NCBI GenBank assembly: GCA_913056235.1
Contig: CAJXMW010000001.1
Coordinates: 1,426,001 to 1,490,000 of the forward strand
Source: an uncultured Fodinibius sp.
GTDB lineage: Bacteria; Bacteroidota; Rhodothermia; Balneolales; Balneolaceae
Reading direction: 5' to 3'
DNA length: 64,000 bases
The position numbers were made by a program, and so were the translations under genes. Within the stretch, counting starts at the first letter, position 1, and each line of letters begins with the position of its first letter. Of the stretch, positions 35,175 through 44,019 are shown one piece after another. The notes under the pieces were generated by a model, which had not been told where the DNA came from, ran no database searches, and was given only the letters and a program-made list of their open reading frames with translations.

Positions 35175-36853
35175 CATTTTTACATAAGTTTCCTAAAGCG
35201 GCAAAAGTATCAAAAGCCAACTTTATCGTAGCCTTTATAGCGCTGGGTCTCGGTGGGTTTTTTGGCTTTATACAAGCTTTGCACCGCACCGGCGTCTTCC
35301 GAGGCTTCTTTAATTCTGGCGAATACTATACGTTGCTTACCGGCCATGGTGTGCTGCTGGCTCTTATTTTTACCACCTTTTTTATTGCCGGACTTTTTGT
35401 TTGGGGGGTCACGCGCAGCCTGGAGCGTGAGCCAGAAAATATGACCTTTACATGGTCTTGGTTTTGGATTATGACGATTGGTCTGGTGATGGCTGCTGTT
35501 GCCATTCTGGGCGGGTTGGTTCCCAATGGCTCTATAAGAGCAGCTGTACTGTATACATTCTATCCGCCTTTGCAGGCCCACCCGATGTTTTACATTGGTT
35601 TGGCACTCGTGCTTATAGGATCCTGGATGGCCGGGGCCGACTGGTTTTGGTCATACAGAAAATGGCGTGAAGAAAATCCCACTGACCGGATTCCCATTCT
35701 GACCTTTATGACCTTGTTTACCATGCTGATGTGGTACGTCTGTACCATTGGTCTGGCGATTGAAGTGGTTGGTTTGTTAATTCCCTGGTCACTGGGATGG
35801 GTAGTTGAAATTGAACCCCTGTTGCCGCGAACACTGTTTTGGTTCTTTGGTCATGCGGTAGTGTATTTCTGGCTTTTGCCGGCCTATTATGTATGGTATG
35901 CTATTCTTCCCAAACTTTCGGGCGGACGCTTGTTCAGCGACTCGATGACCCGTATTGTGTTTATTATTTTCCTGATCCTATCTACGCCCGTTGGGTATCA
36001 CCACCAGTATGCTGATGCCGGCATTTCGCTCGGATTCAAGTTTTATGCCATGGCTACGACCATGCTGTTATTGTTGCCCAGCCTGATGACACTTTTTACC
36101 GTTGTTGCAAGCATGGAGCACGGCGCCCGGCAGCGTGGAGGAAAGGGATATTTTGCGTGGGTTGGCAAGCTCCCGTGGGACAGGCCTGCTTTTGTGGGAT
36201 GTGCTTTGGCTGGAATTATGTTTGCAGCTGGAGGATTCAGCGGAATGATAAATGCCGGAATGAATGTCAATCTCCTCATTCATAATACGCTTTGGATTCC
36301 AGGCCACTTTCACTTAACGGTGGGGACCGCTGTAGCACTTACCTTTATGGCTATCAGCTATTGGTTGGTACCACAGCTGACTGGTCGAAAACTGAAATTT
36401 AAGACTCTGGCATTAATTCAGCCTTATACATGGTTCTTGGGAATGACATTAATGTCGAATGCTATGCACCGGGCAGGGTTGGCAGGAGTACCGAGACGTA
36501 CGGCCGAACCTGAGTTTAATACTAATGCGATGAGTTTTGACCCTGTTTTTGGAACGATGGGCGAGATGAAGTGGCAAATTGCCATTGGAGGTACAATTTT
36601 GCTTATCTCACTTATTTTGTTTCTATGGGTAATTACAACATCTTGGTTGGCCGGAGAAAAATCTGATAAGCCCGTTGACGACTATATCCCCGAGCCACTT
36701 TCAGGCGTTGAGCATACCCCTGCGGTACTTGACAATATGAAACTTTGGTTTGCACTGGCGCTTATTCTGGTTCTGTTGGCGTACTCGTTCCCGCTTTGGG
36801 AAATGATACAAGACGGTATCTTTGAACCCGGCGCATTGCCAAGGCCTTCCTGA
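35171..36853 (+). CDS. Cytochrome c oxidase subunit I, ba3 type (heme-copper oxidase)
   Basis: 560 residues with about 13 membrane helices. The redox residues fit a B-type heme-copper oxidase: His59 (TGHGVL) and His381 for the low-spin heme, His379 for heme a3 (PGHFHLT), His228, His277 and His278 for CuB (FGHAVVYFW, HHQYAD), and Tyr232 for the His-Tyr cross-link. It reduces O2 to water while pumping protons, with few K/D-channel residues, as expected for B-family enzymes, which work at low O2. It overlaps subunit II by four bases. Confidence 0.95.
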   Translation: MTFLHKFPKAAKVSKANFIVAFIALGLGGFFGFIQALHRTGVFRGFFNSGEYYTLLTGHGVLLALIFTTFFIAGLFVWGVTRSLEREPENMTFTWSWFWIMTIGLVMAAVAILGGLVPNGSIRAAVLYTFYPPLQAHPMFYIGLALVLIGSWMAGADWFWSYRKWREENPTDRIPILTFMTLFTMLMWYVCTIGLAIEVVGLLIPWSLGWVVEIEPLLPRTLFWFFGHAVVYFWLLPAYYVWYAILPKLSGGRLFSDSMTRIVFIIFLILSTPVGYHHQYADAGISLGFKFYAMATTMLLLLPSLMTLFTVVASMEHGARQRGGKGYFAWVGKLPWDRPAFVGCALAGIMFAAGGFSGMINAGMNVNLLIHNTLWIPGHFHLTVGTAVALTFMAISYWLVPQLTGRKLKFKTLALIQPYTWFLGMTLMSNAMHRAGLAGVPRRTAEPEFNTNAMSFDPVFGTMGEMKWQIAIGGTILLISLILFLWVITTSWLAGEKSDKPVDDYIPEPLSGVEHTPAVLDNMKLWFALALILVLLAYSFPLWEMIQDGIFEPGALPRPS

Positions 36854-36877
36854 TTTATCGAAAGTGGTTATCACAGT

Positions 36878-36920
36878 GCTGATGTCCTGACTGATAAAAG
36901 CGTATCTTTGGGACATCAGC
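36878..36920 (+). promoter_or_regulatory. Hairpin between oxidase subunit I and the following gene
   Basis: A perfect 10-bp inverted repeat, GCTGATGTCC (36878-36887) and GGACATCAGC (36911-36920), encloses a 23-nt loop. There is no T-run behind it, so an mRNA processing or stabilising role within the operon, or an attenuator, fits better than a terminator. The next start lies 39 nt downstream. Confidence 0.4.
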
Positions 36921-36958
36921 CTATATTGAAGTAATTGTTTTGCTCCTACAAGGAATCT

Positions 36959-37522
36959 ATGACTAATAGCGAGACATCCAATAGCGAGGAAGGATCTAAT
37001 AAAACACTGGTCCGTACTCTTATTATTATAGGGATAGGCATTCCCGTGCTGGTTGAGCTGTTAACGCTTTTCAATCTGGTTAATGTTCAGATTTTCAATG
37101 ATAAGACAGACCAGGTACAAAGAAGAAGTCAGCCTGACCAAGCTGTAGAGTTTACAGAGGGTGACACGCTTTTTACGAAAAGTAATTATCCAGTGGTGAT
37201 TTCTGGTATGCAGATTAACGTAAGTGCTCAGGAGTGGGTGTTTGAACTTGAATTTCGCCCCTCGGACACTACAATGCAAGCTACACCCTTGGTAAAGGTC
37301 GACAGCCTGAGACTAAAGAATGGTGACCTACTACGAAGGGGCCAAGAGTGGTCGGCATCTCAGTCAAAAAGTATGCGCTGGACCCTGCCGAATGGGCAAG
37401 TTCCGGTGAAATTATACTTGAGTGGAAAAGAGTTGATAACTGAGGATTCAGTTCGCAATATTCACGAAGAAGTTCCACTGGGTAGTATTCCCGTTCGATA
37501 TACCAGAAAAACACAACGTTAG
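36959..37522 (+). CDS. Unknown membrane-anchored protein of the oxidase operon
   Basis: The 187-residue protein is not recognised. One membrane helix (TLIIIGIGIPVLVELLTLFNLV, about 18-40) is followed by a periplasmic domain of about 145 residues, beta-rich (VVISGMQINVSAQEWVFELEF; DSLRLKNGDLLRRG; GQVPVKLYLSGKELI). The ATG at 36959, with AAGGA before it, was chosen over an earlier ATG that adds eight residues. It is likely expressed with the ba3 oxidase and may assist its assembly; that is inference from position only. Its stop overlaps the stop of the convergent ATPase. Confidence 0.6.
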   Translation: MTNSETSNSEEGSNKTLVRTLIIIGIGIPVLVELLTLFNLVNVQIFNDKTDQVQRRSQPDQAVEFTEGDTLFTKSNYPVVISGMQINVSAQEWVFELEFRPSDTTMQATPLVKVDSLRLKNGDLLRRGQEWSASQSKSMRWTLPNGQVPVKLYLSGKELITEDSVRNIHEEVPLGSIPVRYTRKTQR

Positions 37523-39882
37523 CTACCGGCTGGGCTTATCTTCATCTTTCGGGATGAGTTACTAACCACAAGTAAACTGCTTGCAGCCATTGCCAGTGCG
37601 GCAAAAAGCGGATTTATAGCTCCCGCGATTGCAAGGGGAATGGTTATGATATTGTACAGGAAAGCCCATCCCAGATTTTGATGGATACGATTTTTAGTAT
37701 TTCTGATTATTTCAAATACAGCCGGTACAAGTGTAAGACGGTTTCCAGGTATCACAATTTGGGCTGATTCAGCTGCAATAGCTGTCAGATCACCAAAAGC
37801 GATGCCGAGATCTGCTTCTGCCAGGGCAGGTGCATCATTACTGCCGTCTCCAACCATGGCCACTGTTCCAAGCTTTTTTAGCTTTCTTATAATATTGGAT
37901 TTTGATTCCGGACGAATTTCGCTGAACAAAAAGTCGGTATTCAGTTGTTGCTGCATTGCTTCCCCGGCCTCTTTACTGTCACCGGTTATCAGTGCTATTT
38001 TCTTGTTATCCCTTTTCAGGGTTGTAATAGCATCAAGGGTATCCTCTCTTAGCAGATCTCCCACGGCAAGCAGGCTGTGGACTTTTCCATCCCAGGCTAC
38101 GCCTACCGGGATATTGCCCTGAGAACGCTTTTGTTCAATGGTAGTCACCAGTTCGGAATCTATCGCAAAGCCGATTTCGCTGAGCCATTCGGGCTTTCCA
38201 ACAAAAACTCCAACGCCATTAATCTCACCCGAAACGCCTGTTGAATAGCTTTTGAAATTGTTTATTGCCTCAATCTTTTGTTTGGCTTCCTTAGCAATCG
38301 GTTGGGCAATCGGGTGCGAAGATAGTTGTTCCAGCTCGGCAGCATATTCGAGTGCGAGGTTATTTGTTCCTTTATCGATCAGATGCATAGTTCCCGTAGT
38401 CAAAGTTCCCGTTTTGTCAAAAGCGACCATATCTGCGGACTCTTGTTCAAAGAGCGCAGCAGTTTTAAAGATGATGTTATGCTCTAATCCGCTTTTCAAA
38501 CCGGAGGCAATAGCCAGTGGAGTAGCTAAACCCAGTGCACAGGGACAGGATACGATAAGGACGGCCAGGGCAGACAGCAGCGCCTCAGTGGCCGAAGTAC
38601 TGCCGAGAAGTTGGTAGCCAAAGGTAATAATGGCCAGCAGCAGAACCGCCGGAACAAAGTAGGCCGCTATACGATCTGCCAGCCGCTGCTTGCCTCCCCG
38701 AGACGATTGAATATTCCACATGAGCTGTATCAACTGATCGAGCGTACTTTTGACTTCTTCGTCGGTCTGAATCGTCAGTGAATTTTGTGTTAAGATGGTT
38801 CCGCTTAGTACCTTATCCCCGTTTTTTTTGCTTACCGGTTTTGATTCCCCAGTCATGAGTGCTTCGTTTACAACGCCCTCTCCTCCCGTCACAGTTCCGT
38901 CTACGGGGATTCGTTCTCCCGCTTTCACTACAATTTCATCATCCGGATGAATGTCTGAAACAGAAATTTTTTTAAGTTGCCCATTTCTTCGGACATGGGC
39001 ATGGTCAATTGATTTCTCTGTCAGGTCAGCCAAGAGGTCATATTTGCCGGCTTTTATCCTTTTTTCGTAGTAGTTGCCAATGGAAACGACCAGGATAATA
39101 GCCATCGTCACATCAAAATAGACCTCCGTGGTTCCCGTTAAAAGAGCGCCAAAGCTGTACAGGTATGCGCTTACCGCAGCGATTGTGATAAGGAGATCCA
39201 TGTTGGGTTTTAAAACTGAAATTGAGACCCATGCTCCTCGTAGAATCGGGTAGCCTGTATAGAACAGCACAAAGGAGGTCATTACAAAGATATTGGAGAT
39301 GAAGAAAAATTGCTCCTCGGCTGTCAGCGGCACAAATCCTTCGCCACTGATATAGGATGGGTATAGGAAAAGGCTGTAGAGTAATAATCCTATGATGCCC
39401 AGGAATCCGCCCATGATTAATCGGCCTAGTTCATTCAAGTCATCTCTGTTTCCTTCCTCATTGATATCATAGATCTCATATCCCATTTTGCTCAATGAAC
39501 CCGGGATATGTTCTGGTGTCACCTCATCAGGATCGTAGTAAACTTTTAGCATCTCGGAAGCATAGCTGGCTTCACTTTTATAAATGCCTTTTTTTCGTGT
39601 AGCAACAGATTCCACAAAAGATTCGCAGGTGGCACAGTGCATCCCATCGACCTTAAAAAATGCCTCTTTGCAGTTTTGGGGAATAGAAGAATTCTGGTTC
39701 TCATTTTTCCGTGCTCGTATCGTCTGTTGACGAAGCTCTTCGGCCTGTTCTTCCTCCAGCTCATCCAACAGCTGATATACATGCAGACATCCTGAGCAGC
39801 AAAAAACACCTTGAGTATCTTCATCCGTGATTGGAGGTGACGGAGTCTCAAGTCCACAAAGGGTACATTGGTGAGAGCTCAT
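37519..39882 (-). CDS. Copper-translocating P-type ATPase (CcoI/CopA-like)
   Basis: 787 residues. The N-terminus has two Cys pairs in CTLCGLETP and FCCSGCLHVYQLL (CcoI-like head), then an HMA metal-binding domain, GMHCATCESFVESV. The P1B ATPase core follows: eight membrane helices, TGES (MTGESKPV), SCPCALGLATPLAIASG (Cu-type CPC), DKTGTLTTG with the phosphorylated Asp, HPIAQPIAKEA and GDGSNDAPALAEADLGIA. It exports or delivers Cu+ across the inner membrane. CcoI/FixI-type pumps supply copper to the CuB centre of heme-copper oxidases. It stands opposite to and overlaps (4 nt) the oxidase operon end, consistent with that role. Confidence 0.9.
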   Translation of the reverse strand: MSSHQCTLCGLETPSPPITDEDTQGVFCCSGCLHVYQLLDELEEEQAEELRQQTIRARKNENQNSSIPQNCKEAFFKVDGMHCATCESFVESVATRKKGIYKSEASYASEMLKVYYDPDEVTPEHIPGSLSKMGYEIYDINEEGNRDDLNELGRLIMGGFLGIIGLLLYSLFLYPSYISGEGFVPLTAEEQFFFISNIFVMTSFVLFYTGYPILRGAWVSISVLKPNMDLLITIAAVSAYLYSFGALLTGTTEVYFDVTMAIILVVSIGNYYEKRIKAGKYDLLADLTEKSIDHAHVRRNGQLKKISVSDIHPDDEIVVKAGERIPVDGTVTGGEGVVNEALMTGESKPVSKKNGDKVLSGTILTQNSLTIQTDEEVKSTLDQLIQLMWNIQSSRGGKQRLADRIAAYFVPAVLLLAIITFGYQLLGSTSATEALLSALAVLIVSCPCALGLATPLAIASGLKSGLEHNIIFKTAALFEQESADMVAFDKTGTLTTGTMHLIDKGTNNLALEYAAELEQLSSHPIAQPIAKEAKQKIEAINNFKSYSTGVSGEINGVGVFVGKPEWLSEIGFAIDSELVTTIEQKRSQGNIPVGVAWDGKVHSLLAVGDLLREDTLDAITTLKRDNKKIALITGDSKEAGEAMQQQLNTDFLFSEIRPESKSNIIRKLKKLGTVAMVGDGSNDAPALAEADLGIAFGDLTAIAAESAQIVIPGNRLTLVPAVFEIIRNTKNRIHQNLGWAFLYNIITIPLAIAGAINPLFAALAMAASSLLVVSNSSRKMKISPAGS

Positions 39883-39892
39883 ATTTGATGCT

Positions 39893-40525
39893 TCAGCTGT
39901 TTTTAAATTCTCTGATTAATTCTAGCAATTCATTTAACATCATGGCGGTGGCACCCCACAGCGGCACGTTGTGGATATCCCAGTAGGGTACGCGGTAAGT
40001 ATATCTGCTTAAATCCCAGTCTTCAACGGTGAGGTTTTTTTTGTGCAACAATGAGTCGACTTCGATGGCAAACACTTCAGCCACTTCAAGGGGATTTATG
40101 TCAAAATCGGGTCGGTTGTTCATAACTCCAACAACCGGGGTGACCAAGTTATTAGAGTGCCGAACGTAAAGGTCGCTGAGCTGCCCCAGAATAGTAACGG
40201 TATCGGGATTAATGCCGATTTCTTCTTTTGCTTCCCGCAAGGCGGTTTCTGCACTGGACTCACCTTCTTCAGCACGTCCGCCGGGAAAGCTTATTTGTCC
40301 GCCGTGATCGATATCGTGGCTACGTACAGTGAGCACAAGCTCGGGCTTTTGCTTCTCATTGGGAAAGAAGAGTACCAATACCCTGCTGATATTGGCATGG
40401 GCGGGAGGATCCATCTGCCGGTGTTCGCCCCCTGAAACGGGTTCCGGTGCCATTTTAATTTGTGCCTCCCGGCCCGGCAGTGGTCGGGACAGGCGCTGTT
40501 GTAAAAAAGTGACCAGATTTTGCAT
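39893..40525 (-). CDS. Nudix hydrolase, CoA pyrophosphatase type (NudL-like)
   Basis: 210 residues with the CoAse pattern: PAHANISRVLVLFFPNEKQKPELVLTVRS, then HGGQISFPGGRAEEGESSAE and the Nudix box in GRAEEGESSAETALREAKEEIG, here shown by its ends GRAEEGE and REAKEEIG. LSDLYVRHSNNLVTPVVG follows, as in the UPF0035 NudL group that cleaves CoA to phosphopantetheine and 3',5'-ADP. It acts in the cytoplasm. It is 10 nt behind the ATPase gene on the same strand, probably one transcript. Confidence 0.85.
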   Translation of the reverse strand: MQNLVTFLQQRLSRPLPGREAQIKMAPEPVSGGEHRQMDPPAHANISRVLVLFFPNEKQKPELVLTVRSHDIDHGGQISFPGGRAEEGESSAETALREAKEEIGINPDTVTILGQLSDLYVRHSNNLVTPVVGVMNNRPDFDINPLEVAEVFAIEVDSLLHKKNLTVEDWDLSRYTYRVPYWDIHNVPLWGATAMMLNELLELIREFKNS

Positions 40526-40887
40526 TGGGAATGCTAAGATCTAACAAAAGCTCAACTTGTTGCCGAATAGCAACAAATCCTTATTGAATAATTTCAAAAT
40601 TATAATATACGGAACCCCTGTAGCAGCGCAAATCTGCCTTAGAATCCCTTCGCCATGAGTGAAAAATAACATAATATAAATTTGGTGGTTCTGAACATCT
40701 GAAATTTGTAATACCGGTGCAGCGGGTGTACTCGACAGAATAACAAATTTGTAACAGTGGCCAATTTGTTAACTCGTGTAAACTAATGGGGCACAGAGTG
40801 TTATAAGTAAATAATTCCGTGGGAAAATTTCTGTTGCCTCGTAAATGCCCAAAAATGGGCGTAATTCTAATAAAAGTTAGGGTATCT
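40526..40887. other. 362-nt AT-rich divergent gap before the protease gene
   Basis: It holds no protein frame with support. Two related AT-rich words, TAACAAATTTGTAA (from about 40,740) and AATTTGTTAA about 20 nt later, form near-palindromes and could be regulator sites. A small hairpin, GCCCA-AAAA-TGGGC, lies just before the protease start. No confirmed promoter was assigned. Confidence 0.3.
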
Positions 40888-42123
40888 ATGCTATCAAGAA
40901 CTCTAAATAAACTAAGCGCAATCGTTGTTGTTGCCCTTCTGGTAATGACAGGTTGCGATCAACCGACTAATATTAACAAAGAGAATCAAGACGAACCTTC
41001 CTTAGAAGAAAAGGCAGAACGGGTGCAAAATAAGCAAGGTCAGATGATTCCCGGCGAATACATCGTCGTATTCGAGGACAAGGTGAGCCAAAGCAAGACG
41101 ACTGTGGCTAAAAGGAATCGGCAAATCGATGACATGTTGTCTAAGCACAAGATCGACAACACGGCTGTCAAAAGTCGATACAAGAATGCTCTCGGCGGTT
41201 TTGCGGCTTCGCTTTCGGATCAACAGCTCAAAAGTCTGCAAAACGATAAAGAGATCAAGTATATCGAGCAGGATCGCATCGTTATGCTTTCGCCGCCCAG
41301 TGCTACCGATTCATTCTGGTGCATTTATTTCGGCATCAACTGTGATACCGGCGGCGGTGATCCGCAAGAGACGCCGTACGGCATTGACCGTGTAGGCGGA
41401 GCAGTGGCCAGTTCGGGTACAGCCTGGATTATCGATACCGGAGTGGATCTTGATCACGACGATCTGAATGTGGATACACAGCAAAGTACGTCTTTTGTAC
41501 CCTCGGAAGGGGCGGATGACGGCAATGGGCACGGCACCCATGTGGCAGGTACTATTGCCGCGCTGGACAACGACATTGATGTGATTGGTGTTGCAGCTGG
41601 AGCTTCCGTTGTAGGTGTGAAAGTGCTCGACAGCGATGGAAGTGGAACCTACTCCAATGTAATTGATGGTATCGATTATGTAGCCGCCAATGCTTCTGCC
41701 GGCGACGTAGCCAATATGAGTCTTGGTGGAAGCACTTCGCAAGCTGTTGATGATGCGGTCCGAAATGCTGCTGACCAGGGTATCTATTTTGCTCTTGCAG
41801 CAGGTAACGACGGCGCTGATGCGAACAACTCATCACCGGCTCGCGTTGAATATGATAACGTATGGACAATCTCGGCCGTGGATTCCAATGATGATTTTGC
41901 ATCCTTCTCGAACTACGGTAATCCTCCGATTGAGTATGCGGCTCCGGGTGTTGATGTGAAGTCACTCTGGAAAGATAACGGCGTGAACACGATCAGCGGC
42001 ACATCGATGGCTAGTCCCCATGCCGCTGGTGTACTTCTGGTTACTGGCGGAAGTCCGTCCAGCGATGGTACGGCCAACGGTGATCCAGATGGCACAGCCG
42101 ATCCAATCATCTTTCACAACTAG
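40888..42123 (+). CDS. Subtilisin-like S8 serine protease, lipoprotein
   Basis: 411 residues: a lipoprotein signal (SAIVVVALLVMTGC, lipobox Cys near residue 24), an I9-type propeptide (about 55-130; GEYIVVFEDKVSQ, LGGFAASLSDQQLKSL) and a peptidase S8 domain with the intact triad Asp183 (WIIDTGVDLDHDD), His215 (GNGHGTHVAGTI) and Ser373 (SGTSMASPHAAG); AAGNDGADANN carries the oxyanion Asn. It should be an exported endopeptidase anchored to a membrane or released. The start was set at the ATG that opens the signal; 23 upstream codons are Lys-rich with no signal. A strong terminator follows. Confidence 0.9.
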   Translation: MLSRTLNKLSAIVVVALLVMTGCDQPTNINKENQDEPSLEEKAERVQNKQGQMIPGEYIVVFEDKVSQSKTTVAKRNRQIDDMLSKHKIDNTAVKSRYKNALGGFAASLSDQQLKSLQNDKEIKYIEQDRIVMLSPPSATDSFWCIYFGINCDTGGGDPQETPYGIDRVGGAVASSGTAWIIDTGVDLDHDDLNVDTQQSTSFVPSEGADDGNGHGTHVAGTIAALDNDIDVIGVAAGASVVGVKVLDSDGSGTYSNVIDGIDYVAANASAGDVANMSLGGSTSQAVDDAVRNAADQGIYFALAAGNDGADANNSSPARVEYDNVWTISAVDSNDDFASFSNYGNPPIEYAAPGVDVKSLWKDNGVNTISGTSMASPHAAGVLLVTGGSPSSDGTANGDPDGTADPIIFHN

Positions 42124-42142
42124 GTTTCAACTAACTTCATTG

Positions 42143-42174
42143 GGCGCTTGTCCGAAAGGGCAAGTGCCTTTTTT
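42143..42174 (+). terminator. Rho-independent terminator after the S8 protease gene
   Basis: The stem pairs GGCGCTTGTCC (42143-42153) with GGGCAAGTGCC (42158-42168) around a GAAA tetraloop, allowing two G-U pairs, and six T follow. Confidence 0.85.
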
Positions 42175-42247
42175 ATTTACCTTTATTCAGGCGTTCATTG
42201 TTCGTATTTTCACGGCTTGTAATTTCTAAATAGTTCTGATTTGATTT

Positions 42248-43252
42248 ATGGAAAAGAAGTACAACGTCTACGGTATTGGTAATGCGCTGGTTGATATGGA
42301 ATTCGAGGTCAGCAATGAATTTCTACAGCGCCACGAGGTAGAAAAAGGGGTGATGACACTTGTGGATGAAGATACACAGTTTCGCCTTATTGACGCTATT
42401 AATCACGAGGAAACGGTCCAAAATCCGGGTGGATCCGCGGCAAATACGGTTTTTGCCATCAGCCAGTTTGGAGGCAAGGCTTTCTATTCATGCAAAGTGG
42501 CCAACGATCGCTTTGGGGATCTCTATCTCGAGGATATGAACGAGGCCGGCATCGACACTAATTTCAAGCGGCAAGATCGTGAAGACGGCATTACCGGCAA
42601 GTGCCTGGTGATGATTACCGATGATGCAGAACGCACGATGAATACCTACCTGGGGATAACTTCTAATTTATCCACACAAGAAGTAGATGAACAGGCTATT
42701 CAAAATTCGCAATATGTCTATATCGAGGGCTATTTGGTGGCTTCCGACAAGGGGCATGAGGCCATGAAAGCGACCAAAGAGATTGCCGAAAGAAACGATG
42801 TGAAGACGGCACTCACGCTTTCAGATCCGGCTATTGTTGAGGGATTCAAGGAGCGTTTCGAAGAGGTAGTTGGCGCTTCAGTAGATCTGCTCTTTTGCAA
42901 TGAAAAAGAGGCAAAGATATACACCGGCAAAGATGATCTGATGGAAGCCCGTGAAGCCCTGAAAAAGGAAGCCCGTCGTTTTGTAATCACACAGGGCAAA
43001 AACGGCGCGATGATTTACGACGGAGACACCTTTGTGGATATTGAACCCTACGGGGTAAATGCTATTGACAGCAATGGCGCTGGTGATATGTATGCCGGAG
43101 CGTTTCTGTACGGTATCACCAACGGCATGGGGTACGCCGGGGCCGGGAAGCTAGCCAGCCTTGCGGGATCGCGCATCGTCTCACAGTTTGGCCCACGATT
43201 GAAGTGGCATGAAGTACAGGAGATAAAAAAGCAGGCCACGTCAACAGATTAG
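42248..43252 (+). CDS. Adenosine kinase / PfkB-family sugar kinase
   Basis: 334 residues of the PfkB (ribokinase) family: NVYGIGNALVDMEFEV at the N-terminus, NPGGSAANTVFAISQFGG (sugar-binding GGSAAN), CNEKEAKIYTG, and the C-terminal ATP/catalytic signature DSNGAGDMYAGAFLYG with the base Asp. NALVD and the GGSAANT region resemble bacterial adenosine kinase, which phosphorylates adenosine to AMP in purine salvage; other sugars remain possible. It is 67 nt upstream of the RdgB gene, another purine-related enzyme. Confidence 0.85.
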   Translation: MEKKYNVYGIGNALVDMEFEVSNEFLQRHEVEKGVMTLVDEDTQFRLIDAINHEETVQNPGGSAANTVFAISQFGGKAFYSCKVANDRFGDLYLEDMNEAGIDTNFKRQDREDGITGKCLVMITDDAERTMNTYLGITSNLSTQEVDEQAIQNSQYVYIEGYLVASDKGHEAMKATKEIAERNDVKTALTLSDPAIVEGFKERFEEVVGASVDLLFCNEKEAKIYTGKDDLMEAREALKKEARRFVITQGKNGAMIYDGDTFVDIEPYGVNAIDSNGAGDMYAGAFLYGITNGMGYAGAGKLASLAGSRIVSQFGPRLKWHEVQEIKKQATSTD

Positions 43253-43261
43253 GTACTTTAG

Positions 43262-43281
43262 CACTGGGATTAATCCCGGTG
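43262..43281 (+). promoter_or_regulatory. Short hairpin between kinase and rdgB genes
   Basis: CACTGGGATT and AATCCCGGTG pair with one G-U. No T-run follows, so it looks like an mRNA processing or attenuating stem rather than a full terminator. Confidence 0.35.
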
Positions 43282-43318
43282 TTAGCAAAATAATCTAGAG
43301 AACACCCTTTTAAGTTGT

Positions 43319-43912
43319 ATGGACACCATTGTACTGGCATCCCGCAATAAAGATAAGATAAAAGAACTGCGCTCCACGCTGGCACCGCTGGGCATCGAGC
43401 TAAAGTCGACCTATGATTTTCCCAATCTGGATGAAGTTATCGAAGACCGTGAGACGCTCGAAGGTAATGCCCTCAAGAAAGCCCGCTATGTATTTGAAGA
43501 AACGGGCCTACCGGCATTGTCGGATGATACGGGGCTGGAGGTTGATGCTCTAGACGGGCGACCGGGAGTTTATTCGGCACGCTATGCCGGGGAATCGGCC
43601 ACCTACCAGGACAATCTAGATAAGCTTCTGGATGAGCTTGCCGGTGTCGATTCAGAGGACCGTGGAGCTCAGTTCCGGACCGTGGTTGCATTTGTTACTC
43701 CCGAAGACACTTACACTTTTGAAGGTATCTGCCGCGGCGAAATTTTGATGGAAGAGCGCGGCGATGGCGGCTTTGGTTATGACCCAGTATTCCGTCCCAT
43801 CGGCTTTGATCAAACCTTTGCCGAGCTGGATGAAGCAACGAAAAATGAGATCAGCCACCGCGGCAAAGCGATTCAAAAGTTCTACGACTGGATGAAGGCT
43901 CAGTCGTCATAG
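43319..43912 (+). CDS. rdgB: XTP/dITP pyrophosphatase (RdgB/HAM1 family)
   Basis: A 197-residue enzyme that hydrolyses non-canonical purine NTPs (ITP, XTP, dITP) to monophosphate and PPi, keeping them out of DNA and RNA. HAM1 motifs: IVLASRNKDKIKELRS at the start, LEGNALKKARYV, LSDDTGLEVDALDGRPGVYSARYAG, and the C-terminal FGYDPVFRP and SHRGKAIQKF. The length is typical. It is preceded by adenosine kinase and probably forms a purine-related pair with it. Confidence 0.93.
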   Translation: MDTIVLASRNKDKIKELRSTLAPLGIELKSTYDFPNLDEVIEDRETLEGNALKKARYVFEETGLPALSDDTGLEVDALDGRPGVYSARYAGESATYQDNLDKLLDELAGVDSEDRGAQFRTVVAFVTPEDTYTFEGICRGEILMEERGDGGFGYDPVFRPIGFDQTFAELDEATKNEISHRGKAIQKFYDWMKAQSS

Positions 43913-43936
43913 GAACAAAATGACTGTATGCTCACG

Positions 43937-43966
43937 GCTGTTCGAAGTCTCGAGACTTCGAACAGC
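43937..43966. terminator. 30-bp perfect palindrome between convergent rdgB and nagB genes
   Basis: Arms GCTGTTCGAAGTCTC and GAGACTTCGAACAGC are exact complements with no loop. It lies 24 nt after the rdgB stop. In DNA it is fully self-complementary and it could end transcripts from either side; no long T-run follows. Confidence 0.6.
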
Positions 43967-43986
43967 TACGGTTTTAAGTATGTGAT

Positions 43987-44010
43987 TATTGAAGTGTCCA
44001 AGCTTCAATA
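43987..44010 (-). terminator. Hairpin just behind the nagB-type gene
   Basis: Perfect 8-bp arms TATTGAAG (43987-43994) and CTTCAATA (44003-44010) surround an 8-nt loop, 9 nt from the end of the minus-strand gene. Confidence 0.5.
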
Positions 44011-44019
44011 TTAACTGTT

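Noticed and set aside
41311-41965. Antisense frames within the S8 protease
   Set aside because: They arise from the repeated GAT/GGC codon use of the protease; no motif.
43937-43966. GTTCGAA word suggesting a tRNA T-arm
   Set aside because: It belongs to a perfect palindrome; no acceptor, D or anticodon arms are present.
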